Below are positions 22,396 through 36,400 of a DNA stretch of 64,000 nt, piece by piece. The notes below the pieces were generated by a model. That model was not told where the DNA came from and made no database searches. It saw only the letters and a list, made by a program, of their open reading frames with translations. The stretch's first letter is position 1. Every line of letters begins with the position of its first letter. The translations under genes were made by a program, and so were the position numbers. Origin of the DNA: Erythrocercus mccallii (Eukaryota > Chordata > Aves > Passeriformes > Dicruridae); contig VZRG01000031.1 of assembly GCA_013397435.1 (NCBI GenBank), forward strand, positions 1,368,609-1,432,608, read 5' to 3'.

Positions 22396-25300
22396 TGATT
22401 TTTTTCCTCTCCCTAGACCACAAATTGAAAAATCACCTCAAATGCAAATTGCTACAGGATCAGGACCCTTACAAAGTACCAGAGACCAAATCCATCATTA
22501 TTGTTGTTAGTGTTCTAATATTTTTTAAAATAAAGGAAATTAATTGTGGTCAGGAATGACGAGTGCATTGTTTTACAGTTTGAATCTGTTTTGTCCTCGC
22601 ATATTCATGAGTGGGGGTGAGAGGGAATGAGGAGTAACAGAATTGCCCCACAGGTAGCAATAAGACCACAGGTATATCCAGATGAGAACAGCCAGGCAGA
22701 AGGTGTGTGGGGGTGTGTGTCATCCAAGGAGCTGGTGAAGAGACTAAGAAAAGCTTTGTGCTATCTTCTTTCCTTGGTCCTCTCACTCCTTCCCAAGAGC
22801 TCTGGATTTCATGGTACATGTTCCCGTATCACCTGCCACATGCATGGTTGTATGTGAAGCCCTTCATGTCTAACTCCAGGAATACTCTTTTGATGTGTCC
22901 TTCCTGACTATACATCCCAAACACTGAAATCCTCTTTCTCAGGCTACTCCTAGTAACCCTGTAAATATGTGTTTGAAGATGTGTCCCCATGTTTTGGGGG
23001 CAGTGTTTTACAAACTGAGAAACCACAAGATGAGAAAAGAAGGCTGATTGCAGAAATGCAACATAGGATCACCAAAATGCTTGCAGACATATTTCTGTTC
23101 TTCTGTTAAACTACTGGAGACCAAATAATCAACAGAATCATCTCATCCCAGTCCCCCTCTGCCTGCTTAAGAAAACATCTTCTGAGGACTATAATGCAGC
23201 ATGGTTGATTGAGGACTCACTCCATTTCCTAGGTTACACAAGAAAGGCCCCAGTACTTCATACCAGGTTTTGGTTTTTTTTTTATCTAGTTCCCAAAGTA
23301 TATATTTTTGTATATGAGGGAGGATTGCTTGGAGGACACTGAGCCACTTACATTTATGAAATAAGATGCTGCATAGCTCCTCTTGGAAATAAAGCATGCT
23401 GGGTTTAGTCTCAAAGCATGCTCCTGAAATTCAAGAGTTAAGTTCTGCCTGCTGGTTTACATAAATTTATAACAACTCCTCAACTGACTGATCTGTTGGA
23501 AAAGTTTCAAAATGAATCCTGTGTTGTTTTAAAGCTCTCCTGGCTCTTTCCTGAGGGCAACGGGCAGAGTAGCACACCATTCCCTATACTGGCTGTAAAA
23601 GCTGCACCCAAGCAAGTCAAATATCAAGGAAGATAAATGCTCTGTCAACCTGCTCTGCCGTTATGAAAGGAACACAGCTGAAGTGTGTGCTGATGGACCA
23701 TGAAATCTGAGGAGAGCCACAAGTCACTCAAGGTGAGAAATGTGTTCTGGGAGGTCACACACTATCTTTGATGGTTCTGTGAAATTATCACACCATAAAC
23801 TGACAGACTAAAATATTAGATTTTGACCTTTTTAAGTCAATCATATCACTTTTTATCTCAAAGATCTTTCATTCGCAACTTGGTCACATATCAGAAAGTT
23901 TAACGTCCTTTTCGTGGTAAAAAACAGGTGCAAGCAAACCCTCTGGGAAAGAGCCAGCTATGAAAACCATTCGTAATCTTGTACTCCTGCCACACTATCT
24001 CACTTCAAATGTGGTATATACATGTTAAGTTGAAGCATAAATAATACCACTTGCACATCTGCCTGAAAAACTCAGGGAAGGCAGTGCACACTGTGTTTTT
24101 TACAGGCATGATCAGGATTGAAGTGCAAATATTAAGGCCACAATGAAAGAAGGTGAATCCTCAATAAACAATTACCAACATGAATTGTCAAATAAACATG
24201 AAATCCAGTAAGACAATCCAATAAGAATACTAAGTAAGGGTAGGCAAACACATGACCTTTGATTTTCCTAGACTCCAGTTGCATTCACTGCTTGGAAAAT
24301 ATTGGAAATTCTGATTAACACTTCTCTTTTCCTTTGACTAAACTGAAGATTTTTAAAACTGACCTTAAAGGACAGTAACTGAAAAGAGTCTTCAGCATCA
24401 CAAATTGAGATCTGTAGTACTGGTACCAACGGCAGCATGAGGGTTATAAAAAAAAATAAAATATTCTCTAAATTCACATATTTCACAGGAGAAATAAATA
24501 AGCTCATTATTATATGAGATAAAATCACTAGATTTACTGAAATGAAGTCAGATAAACAGAAATCCCATTAGGGAAATTGTGTCCATCATTACTATGGTGT
24601 CTTACATAAAATTATTTTACTCCCAGGAGTAGGAGAACAATGATGCATAATAAGAATGATACTTCTGTACCACCACTACCTCAGCCACTGATTTGCTCCA
24701 TAACTCTCATTCAGCCTTTTTTCCCTGCTCCTTGACAGAGTAAAGTTGTAAGGCTTCAATTGCTGTACAGTAGAAATTCTTTGATCATGAAACCAGCCAG
24801 AACTCAGTGACTTAGAATTCATTTATTCTATGGTGAGTCAGTGACTCCATGGACAAGGAATATTTATCTCAAAGACAACCTGATATTCGCAATCTCTATC
24901 ATCATGCTATGATGTGATGTCCAGGTAAGAAGTATGATGTTGTACATGTTATAATTTTTCTCAGATATCATATCACTTTAAACACACTTTAGGCTCTGAA
25001 TTAAATGGGAAATTACACAGTTTAAGACTTTGAATAAAATATTAGTTTTAAAGTGAAATTAAAAAAATTATTTTATGTTATTTTGGATAGCTAAAAATTA
25101 ATTTTTTATAATATAAATATTGTTTATAGCATGAATATGATATTACAACATAATTAAAAATACTCAAAAGTAAAATGAGAAGTAGAGTGAGAAGAGAAGC
25201 CAAGTGAATTGAAATGAAGATAACAGATCTTATGATAGTTAATGTAGGCCTGAATTTTTTTTCTAGTAAGCCTGTTTTTCTGATGAGTACTGTGTGTCAG

Positions 25301-27960
25301 ATAAAACATCAGGTCAGCTCTACTGCACATGACAAACTTTTTTTTTACATTTTTAGTAGCACAGAATAGGCATCCCAGGCATTAGCTTTCATTCAAGAGT
25401 GGGAAGAAGCCATTTGTTGATAATTCCATCAGTGTTGGGTAGAATGACTCATAGGAACCACAAGAATAATAGTTATTGAAACTAGCCTTCATTGTTTTTC
25501 CTCCCATAGGAATTAGAGCTGTGTGATACAGGTGGGACTTCTACAGCACTGCCCAAAACTACAGATCAGTCTAGGATCTCTTTGGTTGTGTTTGAGGTTA
25601 GTATCTTTGTATTTCCTGGGTAAGTTTGTGAGCTAAATAGCTGTGCCCATGTCATTTTAAAATTATTTGCATGTGCCATTCTATGATTGGCTGCTACATA
25701 GCTACTGTTCATCATTTTTTCTTCCTCCCCTAGTTTGTCTCCTCCAGTTTCTGTGGCTTGCAGGTTTAAAAAAAAATAGCACAAACCAAACCAAAACAAA
25801 CAAAAAAAGAAGCAAGACAAACATAACATTTAGACAAATACTTGCTTTTCATAAGTTGAAAAAGAAAGGTCCCTTTCCACCTCATTTTAACTTTTCTTCA
25901 CAACTTACTGCATAAACTGCCTGCTTGCACAGATATGAGTCATAGCTGCTCACAGGGCAGTCCTGAGCTTTCCCACCTTCCACTGAGTGGTTGCCAGTGT
26001 CTTGGGACTGTGTGACAAGAAGCAGTAAAAGCAACACATCTGCAGGTTTCTCTCAGCAGCAGCACATCTGTTGGTCACTCAGGGATAGATGAATGTTATA
26101 TACTGTGGAGAAAAAGGCAGTGAGAATGCAGGGAAATGCATTGATGGGATAGACACTTGCAGGAAAAGCTCTTGCGTGGTAAATGCAGAAAGCCAAGTGT
26201 GGGCAGCAACTAAAAATCAAGAAGCCATGGAATGAGGAGGGACCAAGTTAGGCCCAGGAAAAGAAATAACCAGAGTGCAGAAAGGTGGAAAAGATGGGAC
26301 GAAGGAGAAATGGGGAATCACAGCCATCAGTTATTTTAGATCATTTAAACAGGTGACCAAAATATGTGTTGACTTGCATTTTTAGGTCAAAATAAAGCTT
26401 AGGTTGGGGCTTGCTGCTTCTAAGTTCAGAACAGACATTGCATTATGAAATGAACCTCCTTTAAGGCAGTTAAAGTCGTCTATGTAAATATTAAATATGA
26501 TGCTCTGAGGCACCCACTACTTTGAAAACTGTCCAGTCAAGTATTGCTGTTTTCTATCAGGCTTGACACAGAGGAAAAACCTGTGGGAAGATAGGCAGCT
26601 ATGGTGTCCCCATGTGTAAAGCATGTACAGAATTTGTCACTCTGACTCATAACAGGATAATCGTTGTCATGACTGAGGGTGTTGGATCTTCTTCTCATTG
26701 GCACAAGTCCCAGTGTGAAATGAATAGTGCTACTTTTTCACTTTGAGGCAGCAGACCCTAAGTATGGTCCAACTGCACTGGCTACAAAAACATTTATCTA
26801 GATCTTGCTGGTAGAAAGAAAAAAAATTCAGAGAAGAAAAAATCAGCCTTCACTAACAATTTCCTTCCAGTAGCTGAAAAGAAAATTAATTTTCTCTCCC
26901 TAATCTCAGGTTGTGTAGTTGGAAATAAGATTTTTATGGTGGATGGCATTGTATTGTCCACCTGATGTGACCTGAGGGACAGAGAGAACAAGTATAAGGC
27001 CTTTTTATTTTGAGTTTGAGTTTACATAGAGAATAGGTTCTTAGGTGCTGCAGATCCTGGGAAATAAACCTAGTGATGAAGAGACCTGAAAGCCCATCTG
27101 TTACATACAGATGTCACATATTGTACAGAGATGAGAGGCTTTGCAGGGTGTACTTTTTTGCTTTAAAATAGTGGGAGGAGTTTCTTATAATTGAGAACAG
27201 ATGGGAAAAAGAAGGGAAAAGCACCCAAATCATCCCCATTACTGTCATGCTTCAAGAAGCATGGTTTCCTTTTTTCTGTGTGTTTTCATGTACCTGGGTC
27301 TCTACCTGACAGTGTGATGTCCACTGTTTAATTACAACAGATTTTTGCAAAACTTCCTATTTTAAGAGATGTGAGAAAGTACAAATATGCTGTGTAAGGT
27401 AGATGAAGATGGTTGCACAGGAAGTCAGCTCTAGCACAAACTAGGCAGTGACTGATCCACTCTAAGCCAGAAAACCTTAAAAGTAATAATGTGGGTTCTT
27501 TTAAACACAACTATGTGGATTAACCGTAATCTCACAGAAGTGGCATCAGCTCGGTGCAGTGGACAGTGAAAATGGAATCAAGTTTAGGAGAGGATATCTT
27601 GGGTGTTCAATCTGTTTTCTGGTGGAATTCTGTCCCCACTGTGAAACCTCAAAAGCCACAATTTCATTTAAGAAATACTTGTCATTGCACCTATTCTGGT
27701 TTCTCCGACATTGTTGCAGAGACAGAAGAGCAACTTCTGACTGTAATCTCAGACATCCCTTCTGTTCAAACATTTGAGTTTCAGCAAAACCGATTTATCT
27801 TGTATAGGCCCATGGGCTGTTATTCTGGAGTGGTGGAATAGGTATCTGTGTTCAAAAAAAATGCACCAGTCTCAAAGGTTGAATGAATAGATAGGTGAGA
27901 TAGTGAACATGCAGTAATTCAGGAATGTGCAATGACAATTATTTCTCCCTCTCCTTTTCA
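22396..27960. other. Gene-free desert interval
   Basis: No gene, RNA gene or clear transposon was recognised. The region around 25030-25150 is extremely AT-rich, and 25768-25820 is an A-rich, CAAAC-type low-complexity tract. The overlapping frames at 22550-22907 and 27546-27841 match no family known to me. Confidence 0.5.
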
Positions 27961-27961
27961 C

Positions 27962-28002
27962 GGGGTTTGGGGTATTTTGGTGGGGGGGAAGCCTTGGTTG
28001 GG
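27962..28002 (+). other. G-run cluster (possible G-quadruplex)
   Basis: Runs of 4, 4 and 7 guanines, followed by GG and GGG runs, lie in 41 bp on the plus strand. Splitting the 7-G run gives four GGG tracts with loops of about 3, 9 and 1 nt, within the relaxed G-quadruplex definition but outside the strict 7-nt loop limit. It is isolated in AT-rich DNA and no promoter is visible. Confidence 0.45.
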
Positions 28003-28137
28003 TTTTTAATCTCAGATTTTTGCTGTTTTGGATGTAAAATAGCCAAAACAAATCTATGCTGTTCAAGTAAAATCTGCATGCAAAAAGTGGGAAGTTAAGT
28101 AGTTTTGTAACTGATCAGCTGCATGACCAGACTGAGG

Positions 28138-28168
28138 CACATACACACACACACATACACACACACAG
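28138..28168. repeat. (CA)n microsatellite, interrupted
   Basis: A CA dinucleotide tract of about 31 bp has one CATA interruption. This is an ordinary vertebrate microsatellite. Confidence 0.9.
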
Positions 28169-28291
28169 AGGAGGTTACAGGTTCAAAGACTATATTGTGC
28201 AGTTAGGAAGGTGGGACACTGGAATGAACGATTGTCATCTGCTCTGCCATCAGTCCCACCTCCTCTAGCTGTGTTGGAGGCCAAGGCACGC

Positions 28292-28693
28292 ATGGATCCT
28301 CATGTTTCAAGACATCCTGGTGTGCATTGGCAAGCAAAGAGAGCAGCCCATTGCAGCCATACCACAAGGAGCCGTGCTAGACTTGCTGCTGGATGTTTCC
28401 CTTCACACTGCTTACATCAGCTGAAAATAATCGTCTTTAATCCAAACAGGAAATGGTTTGCTCACACCACCACAGCCAACATGCAGGGCAGGGCGTTCCT
28501 GTTAGAACGGAGCTCAACAACAAGGCTCAAAATAGAGATAGGGGAAAAGATACGGTGCATCACCTCAGGTGCAGATATATTTGTGAAAAGAAAGCAAATT
28601 ATGACACCAGTTAATAAGAAAGTCTGTCACTTGTGCAAATGTGCCAATACCCACTTAATGATCTTTTGTTCATCTGTTTTAAATCAGGTTTGA
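28292..28693 (+). other. Longest gap-free ORF, coding status unsupported
   Basis: From the first ATG (28292) the frame stays open for 133 codons; upstream it is open to a GTG at 28211 (160 codons). The translation has no domain I recognise, no signal peptide and no membrane segment. It is rich in Arg, His and Ser in its first half, and holds a HLCKC segment near the C-terminus. The ATG context (C at -3, G at +4) is weak. The region keeps several CpGs (28229, 28289, 28373, 28430, 28493, 28507, 28553), so it might instead be a conserved non-coding block. A frame this long by chance is expected a few times in 64 kb across six frames, so I treat it as probably non-coding. Confidence 0.1.
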
Positions 28694-31600
28694 AGCTTTC
28701 CAGCCTGTGTACTCTGCTTCTGAAGGAATACCCATTCTCTTGCAGTATGGATTTGGAGTCAAATAGCCTTGGGGAAAACTAGTAAGTGACCATTTACAAG
28801 GCAACAAGACCTGATTAATTATTAGCAATTGACCCTTAAACTGTGTATCTAGGAGTGGAGATGGATCCAGAAATTTCCAGTGTTTATCCAAGTTTCCTGA
28901 ATAACCTTCAGGGGTAAATAACGGCACACTTTTCTCAGGATGCCTACAGCACACAGACTTGCCTTATACAAACATGTCCCTGTAATGACACAGGCTGACT
29001 GCGAAAAAGAAAGGTCCTAAAGTTTAGTTCCATTCTCATTTTCGTGTGATTGGGTGCTCTAGAAATGTGCACATATTTTTTCAGAAACTGAGACAAGTAC
29101 CTGTGCAGGTAGATGCTATCAAAATCGTTAGTGTGATCTTTAGGATCTTTAATTACTTTTCTACTTTTTAAGTCCTACTAAACACCTTCTGTGCATTTTA
29201 ACACCAAAGAACCTTTAAAATTTTCTGTGTCAGCTACCTCAGAATTCATGAGATCACAACAGTCTGAATATACAAACTCCCAAGCTCTGAGGTACTAGAG
29301 AAATTTTACTTCCTCTCAAAACAATATCTGTTCTGAAAGGCCAAACATCTCTGCTTGCCCCTAGTCACCAGCAAAATAATTAACGTCCCTTACTAAGAAA
29401 CTTTTCTTCCTATTAATAAAAAACTGACTCAAAGCTTCCTTATGTCATGCTGTCTTGACCACATTCATTGTCAGTTATATTCCTGGAAAAAAGGATTTTC
29501 AACTGCACATTTGGAGTGGAGAGCACAACTGCAATAATTCACTGCATCATCAGAACACTTCAGAAAGCTTTAAAGACAAGCAAAGATACAACTCTCTGTT
29601 TTGATACACTAAATTAAGGATCTTTGTTTTAGTGATCTTCATTAATTCCTTATTAAGCATGTTAAAGCATTTTCTAGTTCTGTAGGAAACAACTGTCTAT
29701 ATTTAAATGGATTCTAACCCTTTTTTTTCACTTTTTATTCTAGTTTTTGAGTTTTCTTTATCTTCAGAAATTTTGATAACAATAATCCAAAGTTAGATTT
29801 TAATAGCAAATGGATCTGTATTTCTTCTTCCAGCTCTAACATTTATATTCATGTAGGTTTAGAGGGAAAACTGTCCTTACATGACAATTCTGGCATTTGT
29901 CATTTCATTACCTTTTTTCCTGTAAGATTTTTTCTATTCAAAGATGTTTAAAAATCTCCTTTCTGTAACTAGAGTGAATATGCAGATCTTTGTGTGTGAA
30001 AAGAAGTGAATAAGCAAAAAAGTTGAGAAGCTACTTAATAAAGCTTAAATTATGCAGACAACAACCAATTTCTTGATTCCATTTTTCCAGCATTCATTTG
30101 AAATAATTCTTATTTCAGTTTTATAGGCTATCTTGAAATTCTGTGGTCTGCACAGACAATATATTTGTATGTTTTTCTTGTCTATGCTTCAAGTGAATCT
30201 TATTTCTTGGAATTCTCATTCATTCTGGAAACTTTAATCCTCCTCTAATAATTCATCCTCTTCTATCCCAGTTAAGACTTCCCCCAAAACTATTGAATCC
30301 CTGGATAAAATATGATGAACATGAAACAAAATTCAAAATGCAGGTTGTTTTACAGTGGTAACTTTTAACATTACAGTGGTAACTTTATTGGCTTCCTCAT
30401 TGAATAGTTTCATCTAATTTAATTGCTGTTTTGTTTAATTATCAGCCTCATTCTAGGAGGAATTAGTGTTTTATTCTGAAGAATTTAATACTAGTCATAT
30501 TTAATGATGAAATGTGGATATCTGGATGGCAATGTTGATGTAAGTATATTTACTAAATGTCAATAGTGCATAATTATGACTATTATAACTGAATAATTTA
30601 GCAACGTGAAAATATTTTTCTTTATTTCTTGTTTTAAAGGTAGAAACGGAAATTTTGCATATTTGCTGTGGGTTTTTTATGATGCAAGGATGTCTTGAAA
30701 ATATCACAGAAGTTTGAAGTTTAAATGATTTTTGTATTTTAAATGGAACTTTAAATAGACAAATACAGTTGTGGAGTGGCTGAGTGGTTGAAAATAGCAA
30801 ATATTTTTGGTAATTTTTTCCAAAAATCAATCTCATAGTTTTCTGCTACATTTGCATTCCAATTACATTTTCATAACATTTTCAAATTTAGAAAAATTTC
30901 AATTACCTTTTGTGTTAGTTTACATTAAAAATTGAGTTGAATTTTGTTAGGATTTGATTCTATACACCTATTCTGTACATATGAATATTTAAAAGGGTTT
31001 TTTTCGCAGGTCTTGGAATAACCATCTTTTTAATATAACATTTTTAAATGTTTAGCTATTCTTTTTAGTAACAGTACAAGTCTTGGAAAACATGATTTTC
31101 AATGTTTATCCAGTAGTGGTAGGTCCTTACCTTAAATCCAGAACTATGCAGCATTTGGGCAAATCTGAGTTGAGCCACTAACATCTTTCAAATCAAAAAA
31201 GAAACATCCTGTAGTTACATCCCTTGTCATATTTTTTTCTGAACTCAGTGAATAACATTTTACACATTTTGCTGCAGACCACTCACCCAGTGAATATCTT
31301 TGTCAGAACATCCTCTTCTATGTATATATACAGTTTTTCTCAGAGGTGACTACTGTGTAAGTGTGGAACACTGAATGCAATGGAGTTTAGAGCCCAGAAA
31401 AACTTTGAACAGGATAAGACTGAGCATTTTGTGGTGCAATAAGCACAGGCACCAAAACAATACATTATCAGTATCAATGTAAGGTTTAGACATAGGTGAA
31501 CCAGTTTCTTTTTCACTTTCCACATCTTTTGAGCCAGAGTTTGGCTTTGCTGGGGCAATAATGTCCTGTCTCTACATCTCTGTTGTCAGAGGGTGCTGGA

Positions 31601-33390
31601 GGATGGAGATGAAAGGGTAGGCAGGATGGAATTTCATGCTGGAAGAGATGGAAAGCAATTATCTGTAAGGGGGTGAAGGATGTTGGAGAGGAGTTGTTGC
31701 AGAGCCACAAAGGTATGTAGCTGCGAGAGGTGAATGGGGAGGGAAAAAGAGGCCAAACAGATCCCATGCTCTGAAAGATGGGAAGGGTGCTAAAGAAGGA
31801 GAAGAGAAAGAAGGAAAAAGACCTCTACTGGCAAAAACACACCTCCAAAACTTCACCAGCCTTCTGCAATCTGTTGGCTCATTGCAACCTTTACTATATC
31901 TTTACTCAGGTGTTATAACAGACTTAATTCCAAGGTCTCAACAGGAAGAAAATGCACTCTTCTGTCCTGATCTTTAGTATGATAGACCCCAGTTTAGCCT
32001 GGATTGTGAGCAGCATGGGAATAGATTGCCACATTTCAGAAAGAAATATCTTCTTTCTGAGCCTATACCTAGAGCACTTAGAGAAAGAAAACATTACCTA
32101 TCGAACAAGGAAGAGGTCAGAAAGAAAAAAACTGCTAGATGACTTTGTGAGTGAACAATCTGTAGTCCTCCAGCAGATATTCTGTCTGATTTTTTGTGTG
32201 GGGATACTATTCCACCTAAATTGTTTGTATTCACACTTAGCTTCACAATATTCACCCATGGATTTTAAGATACAGGTGTTTATATTAGTCTGTCCAACAA
32301 AGAGATTTTCTCTGATGCAATGATAGACGCAGTAATAGTTTCAGAACCCAATTTTATAAGACTGTATTCACTGATAGATGAGGAAGTGAAGTATTGAACA
32401 AGACAATCAAAAAATTATAAAGTCCACGTGGATTGAGACCAAGTGAAAAACAGAGGATAATAATTTGAGATTCCTGTTTTCCATCTACTCATAGCAGAAG
32501 GATAAAAAGAATAAAGTAGAGATTATGTGAATGAACAACCAAGCAAAGGCTCAGCTTACTCATATTAAACCATCTGTGATTAAAAAAGAAAAAAGCCTAC
32601 TGAATAGTAAATTACATTGTAATTACTTTCTGTTCTGTGTAATTGTCTTTGTTTTTATGCTCAAAAAGGTACGTCTATTTGGATGAACAACTGGCAAACA
32701 AACTTCTGTGTTTATGTTTGTTGAATCGAACATGATTTTGCAAAAACATACCCCATAGCAATTTTAGAAATGAAGAAGATTTTTAGCCTAAAATATTTTT
32801 ACCAGAACTTTCCGTTTAGTTTAGCAAACCATCTCATAAGTGTGAGAACAGTTTCTTGATCAAGGATCTTAACTATTTGAGTTATGCCTAGTGGGAAGCA
32901 GAGATGTTGGTGCTTTAGATTATCAGAACAGTTACAGATTTGAGGGGAAGTAAAATTTCATGAATACCTAAGAACTTGGGAGTTTGTACATTCAGGGGAT
33001 TATGACTGTCTAATTCCAAAGTAGCTTAGTTAGATATTTTTCCACAGAGCATATGTGAATTGAAAATCAAGGGGACCTGGAGACTAGGAACATATAAATG
33101 GCTTTAAAAAATCAAATGTTCACCGTGATTGATTTTTTTTTTTTACATAAAGTCTGAAAAAAATAAAAACTACATGAAACTGAAGTTAAAACTGAGATTG
33201 CCTTACATTTTCATAAATTCTCTGCCTGAATCTAGCTGGGACAAGCAGTATGCTATCAAGTTATCACCAGTTTGGCTAACATGGCTTACTTAAAACAGGA
33301 AAACATGTGAAAGGACTTAATTTTGCCTTAATTTAATATTTAATTTAATAGTGATGTCCGGTTTAGCTCTCTCAGATGATGGGAACCTCC
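28694..33390. other. Gene-free desert interval
   Basis: No gene or transposon was recognised. A small 21-bp-period duplication of 'TTACAGTGGTAACTTT' lies at 30350-30387. The open frame at 31952-32323 starts with ATG and runs 123 codons, but its translation has no recognisable domain. A repeat of the AT-rich word TTAATTTAAT lies near 33326-33350. Confidence 0.5.
30350..30387. repeat. Short tandem duplication, 21-bp period
   Basis: The word TTACAGTGGTAACTTT occurs at 30350 and again at 30371 with nearly identical flanks. It is a small local duplication with no other association. Confidence 0.8.
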
Positions 33391-33470
33391 CAGTCCAAAC
33401 AAGTTCAAACCAGTCCAAACCAGTTCAGACCAGTTCAGATCAGTCCAAACCAGTCCAAACCAGTTCAGAA
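33391..33470. repeat. Decamer minisatellite, 8 units, with DR4-type half-sites
   Basis: Eight in-register 10-bp units alternate between CAGTCCAAAC-like and CAGTTCAGAC-like forms: 33391, 33401, 33411, 33421, 33431, 33441, 33451 and 33461. Four units contain AGTTCA (33402, 33422, 33432, 33462). The pair at 33422 and 33432 is separated by 4 nt, which is a DR4 arrangement of a nuclear-receptor half-site. AAACCAGTTC also resembles a Grainyhead-like site. Binding is inference; the repeat structure is directly visible. Confidence 0.92.
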
Positions 33471-36400
33471 CCTTGGGATAATGAATGGGAAGAGCCCAAT
33501 CCCCAGTAATTTCCAGTAAAACAGGATTAACAAAAAAAACTTAGCATTTTTTTTTCTATTAGCATTTTTGCTAATTTGCATTTTTGGTTAGACTGAAATA
33601 AACAGCCAATCTACTTTCTAGTTGTGTCTTATGTTCAAAGCTTTGAAACCAACCATATCAGTTTTAAAATTTAACAGACAATCTCCTTATTGCATCAAGT
33701 ACACCCATAAAAGAAAAAGACTTGAGAAAATGAAAGGTCAAACTAAATAACATTAAACTTTTCCATCAGCTTGAGGTGAGGAAGACAAAGGGCAAAATAA
33801 GCTGGTAGAAGCAGCTTGATTCCTCTCTTAAGAGTCAGCTGTTATCAGATATGGGTCTGATAATAATTATGAGTTTTATCAAAGAGCAGATTGATATCCT
33901 AACAGTCATTATTTTCATTTCATGTCCAGCTGGAAGCCTCTGGAATACACATTGTTAATCTTTTTTCCCATTATCTCTCTCAACTCCATCCTCAAATTGT
34001 TCAGACTCTCTATATGCTTTTGTGGGAAAATGTTAGCCTCATATGTATGGCAGATGATACAGAAAATTCTTCTGTGCCTTTTTTTTTAAACTGGTTTTAT
34101 TCCAAACAAATCACAATGTTATTATCTATCATCAGCATTTGGGATCGTAGATCAGGAAAAAGATGTATTCTGTAGGTTTTGCAACTTTGTGAAGTTGAGT
34201 AATCGTGTAAAGTTCACCTCATGTTGAAAATAAATGTACGTTTTCTGCATAACAGTAAGCACTGTGCCTTTTCCTGAAATACTGCAAAACATAACACCAA
34301 GTGTGGGCTTGACAGAGACTGTATCACTTTTCCCCTGGGCCTCAGGTGTTTGAAATGAATTTGGATTGTTTACCAGAATACGGTGTTTTTACAGTTACAG
34401 GAACATCTACATTCTCAAGTACATCCCCAGTGCTGGTTGAAAGGCAGTATGGATTGTCTCTCCCTCTGCTATTTTTTTCATTAGTTTTAAGTTTTACAGA
34501 TAACTCTTTGTGGTCCACAGTAGAAAATATTTATTGATGTAAGCCTCAAGTGTCTGCCCCAAGATACCAGGTATTTATTTTCTCAAAAATTACCATTAGT
34601 TTTTTAATCATGGGCTGATTTCGTGTTAAGACTAAGATAAAGAAACATATGATACTATTAACTACTGGGCAGGGATCTTTTCATTTGGGACAAAAGAGTG
34701 CTAAGCTATTGTTCAAAGCTTTAAATCCCTCTACCAAAATGCCCTGTGGTCTTTCTGCTTCTGTAAAATTAATTTTATATCTGGTAAAGAGTGTGGGTTA
34801 GGTTGATTCCTTTAAAATTTAAATTAGGAGTTGTTGTGAAGCCAAGGACTTAGTTTTATGAGTGTTCACTGAGGTTTACAAACCCATTCAGCAAAACTCA
34901 TGGCTGGTGAGTGAAACTGTGCCCCTCAGAGCTTCAACCCACTGCTGAGACATGAAGAGCTCTATGAGGCACACAGAAGCATTTAGTGGAAATGTTGCTG
35001 GTATTAATTACTACAAGAAAACCAACTTGCATTTTTTAGGTTACATCATAAACCCTCCAGCTGCTGAACACATCTATAGGTATCTTCCTGCTGCATTTAT
35101 TCGCCTCCTAAAGTAGCACAATGCTGAGAAAATGGCAAGAATTAAAATGAACTAAAGTAATTTCTTTCATCTGGATGGCAACTGAGAGTCCAGATAAGTA
35201 AAGTTGTGAGGAGCTTTTTAAAGATTCAGCTTCTGCAGTTGTTTATTCAGCAGCAGTTTAGGCACCAGGCAAACTAATTGTTTCTCTCTAGTGCCTTAAG
35301 TTAAACTACAGACATCACTGACCTCAGGGTAAGGAAGAGACTTTTACCAAACTCACAGACTCCAGAAGTGAAAAGAATTCCTTAATGCTGCTGTGAAGGA
35401 AGCTTTATGCCAGGGTGTCACACTCAACAGGAGTTTCATGAGCAAAGGAGAAGGAAAAAAAATACAACTCCATTGCTTCTAATTAGTGGTTAATTCTTGT
35501 TTATTAGAATCAGGTTCAAAACAAAGAGAAAAGAAGGGGAAAAAAAATAAACCAAGGGACAAAAAGAGAGAGAGTTATTCAAGGATCCTAAGTTTGCTGG
35601 AGATCCAGATCTGTGCTTTGACCCCCCCTAAACTGACTATTTCAGCTTTTCCACCCAGCCTTTAAAACAACACAAATGAAAAATCTCTTCATTTCCACAA
35701 AGCAAAGCCGTCTTTTTGTATCCCTCAGTTGCAGTTGATATATGTAGTAAATGATACCAGAAACTCTGCTACTCAGTGAGGGGTAGAGTTTTTTGGACTC
35801 CCTAGTGTGTCCCCATCCTCCTCCAAAAACGCAGGAGCTGCTGAGCAGGATCTGCTGCCTCTTTGTGAGTTAAGCTGAACATCTGCTTCAGTCAGTTTCC
35901 TGTGCAGTCTTGAAAGAGATCTGTAAAAGAAGACCCCAGGAAGGGACTTGGGCCTGAATTTTTTAATTCTATAGATGGAAGATAAAGAGCTAAGATAACA
36001 GCATAACCTCCTCATTTCTGCTAGCCACTTGGTGATCTTATATAATGTTGATCCTCTCAATAGTGATAAAAATTTCATCAACAAAATTTGCTTTTCCTCT
36101 GCCAAGTCATGACAATTAGAGCTGAGCTGGAGAGGCATTTGGGTGATTGCATCAGTCCAACTGGATGTCTTCTTCTCCCTGTGATGGCTCTTTCTATGCC
36201 ATTCTCTGGGTATTTGATCTTTCTATCCAGATTCAGGCAGCTGAGCAGTGAGATGTAATAAAGAGCAGCTAAAACAGTTTGGAAGAATCTGCCCACAGTC
36301 ATGATTTTCATTCTTCATTCATTTTTTAAAGCTGTAAGTTAAATGTACTCTAAACAACAAGGCAGTCAGATCAAATTTTGCTAGGTCTTTGCTGAAGGCT

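Noticed and set aside
23118..23165. CR1-like words 'AGAATCATCTCATCCCAG' and 'CCCCCTCTGCC'
   Set aside because: The match covers under 40 bp, with no body or ORF2 tail following. It could be a worn CR1 end but is too weak to list.
31952..32323. 123-codon ATG-started frame
   Set aside because: Unfamiliar translation, AT-rich, no splice or promoter context. Frames of this length are expected by chance in 64 kb.
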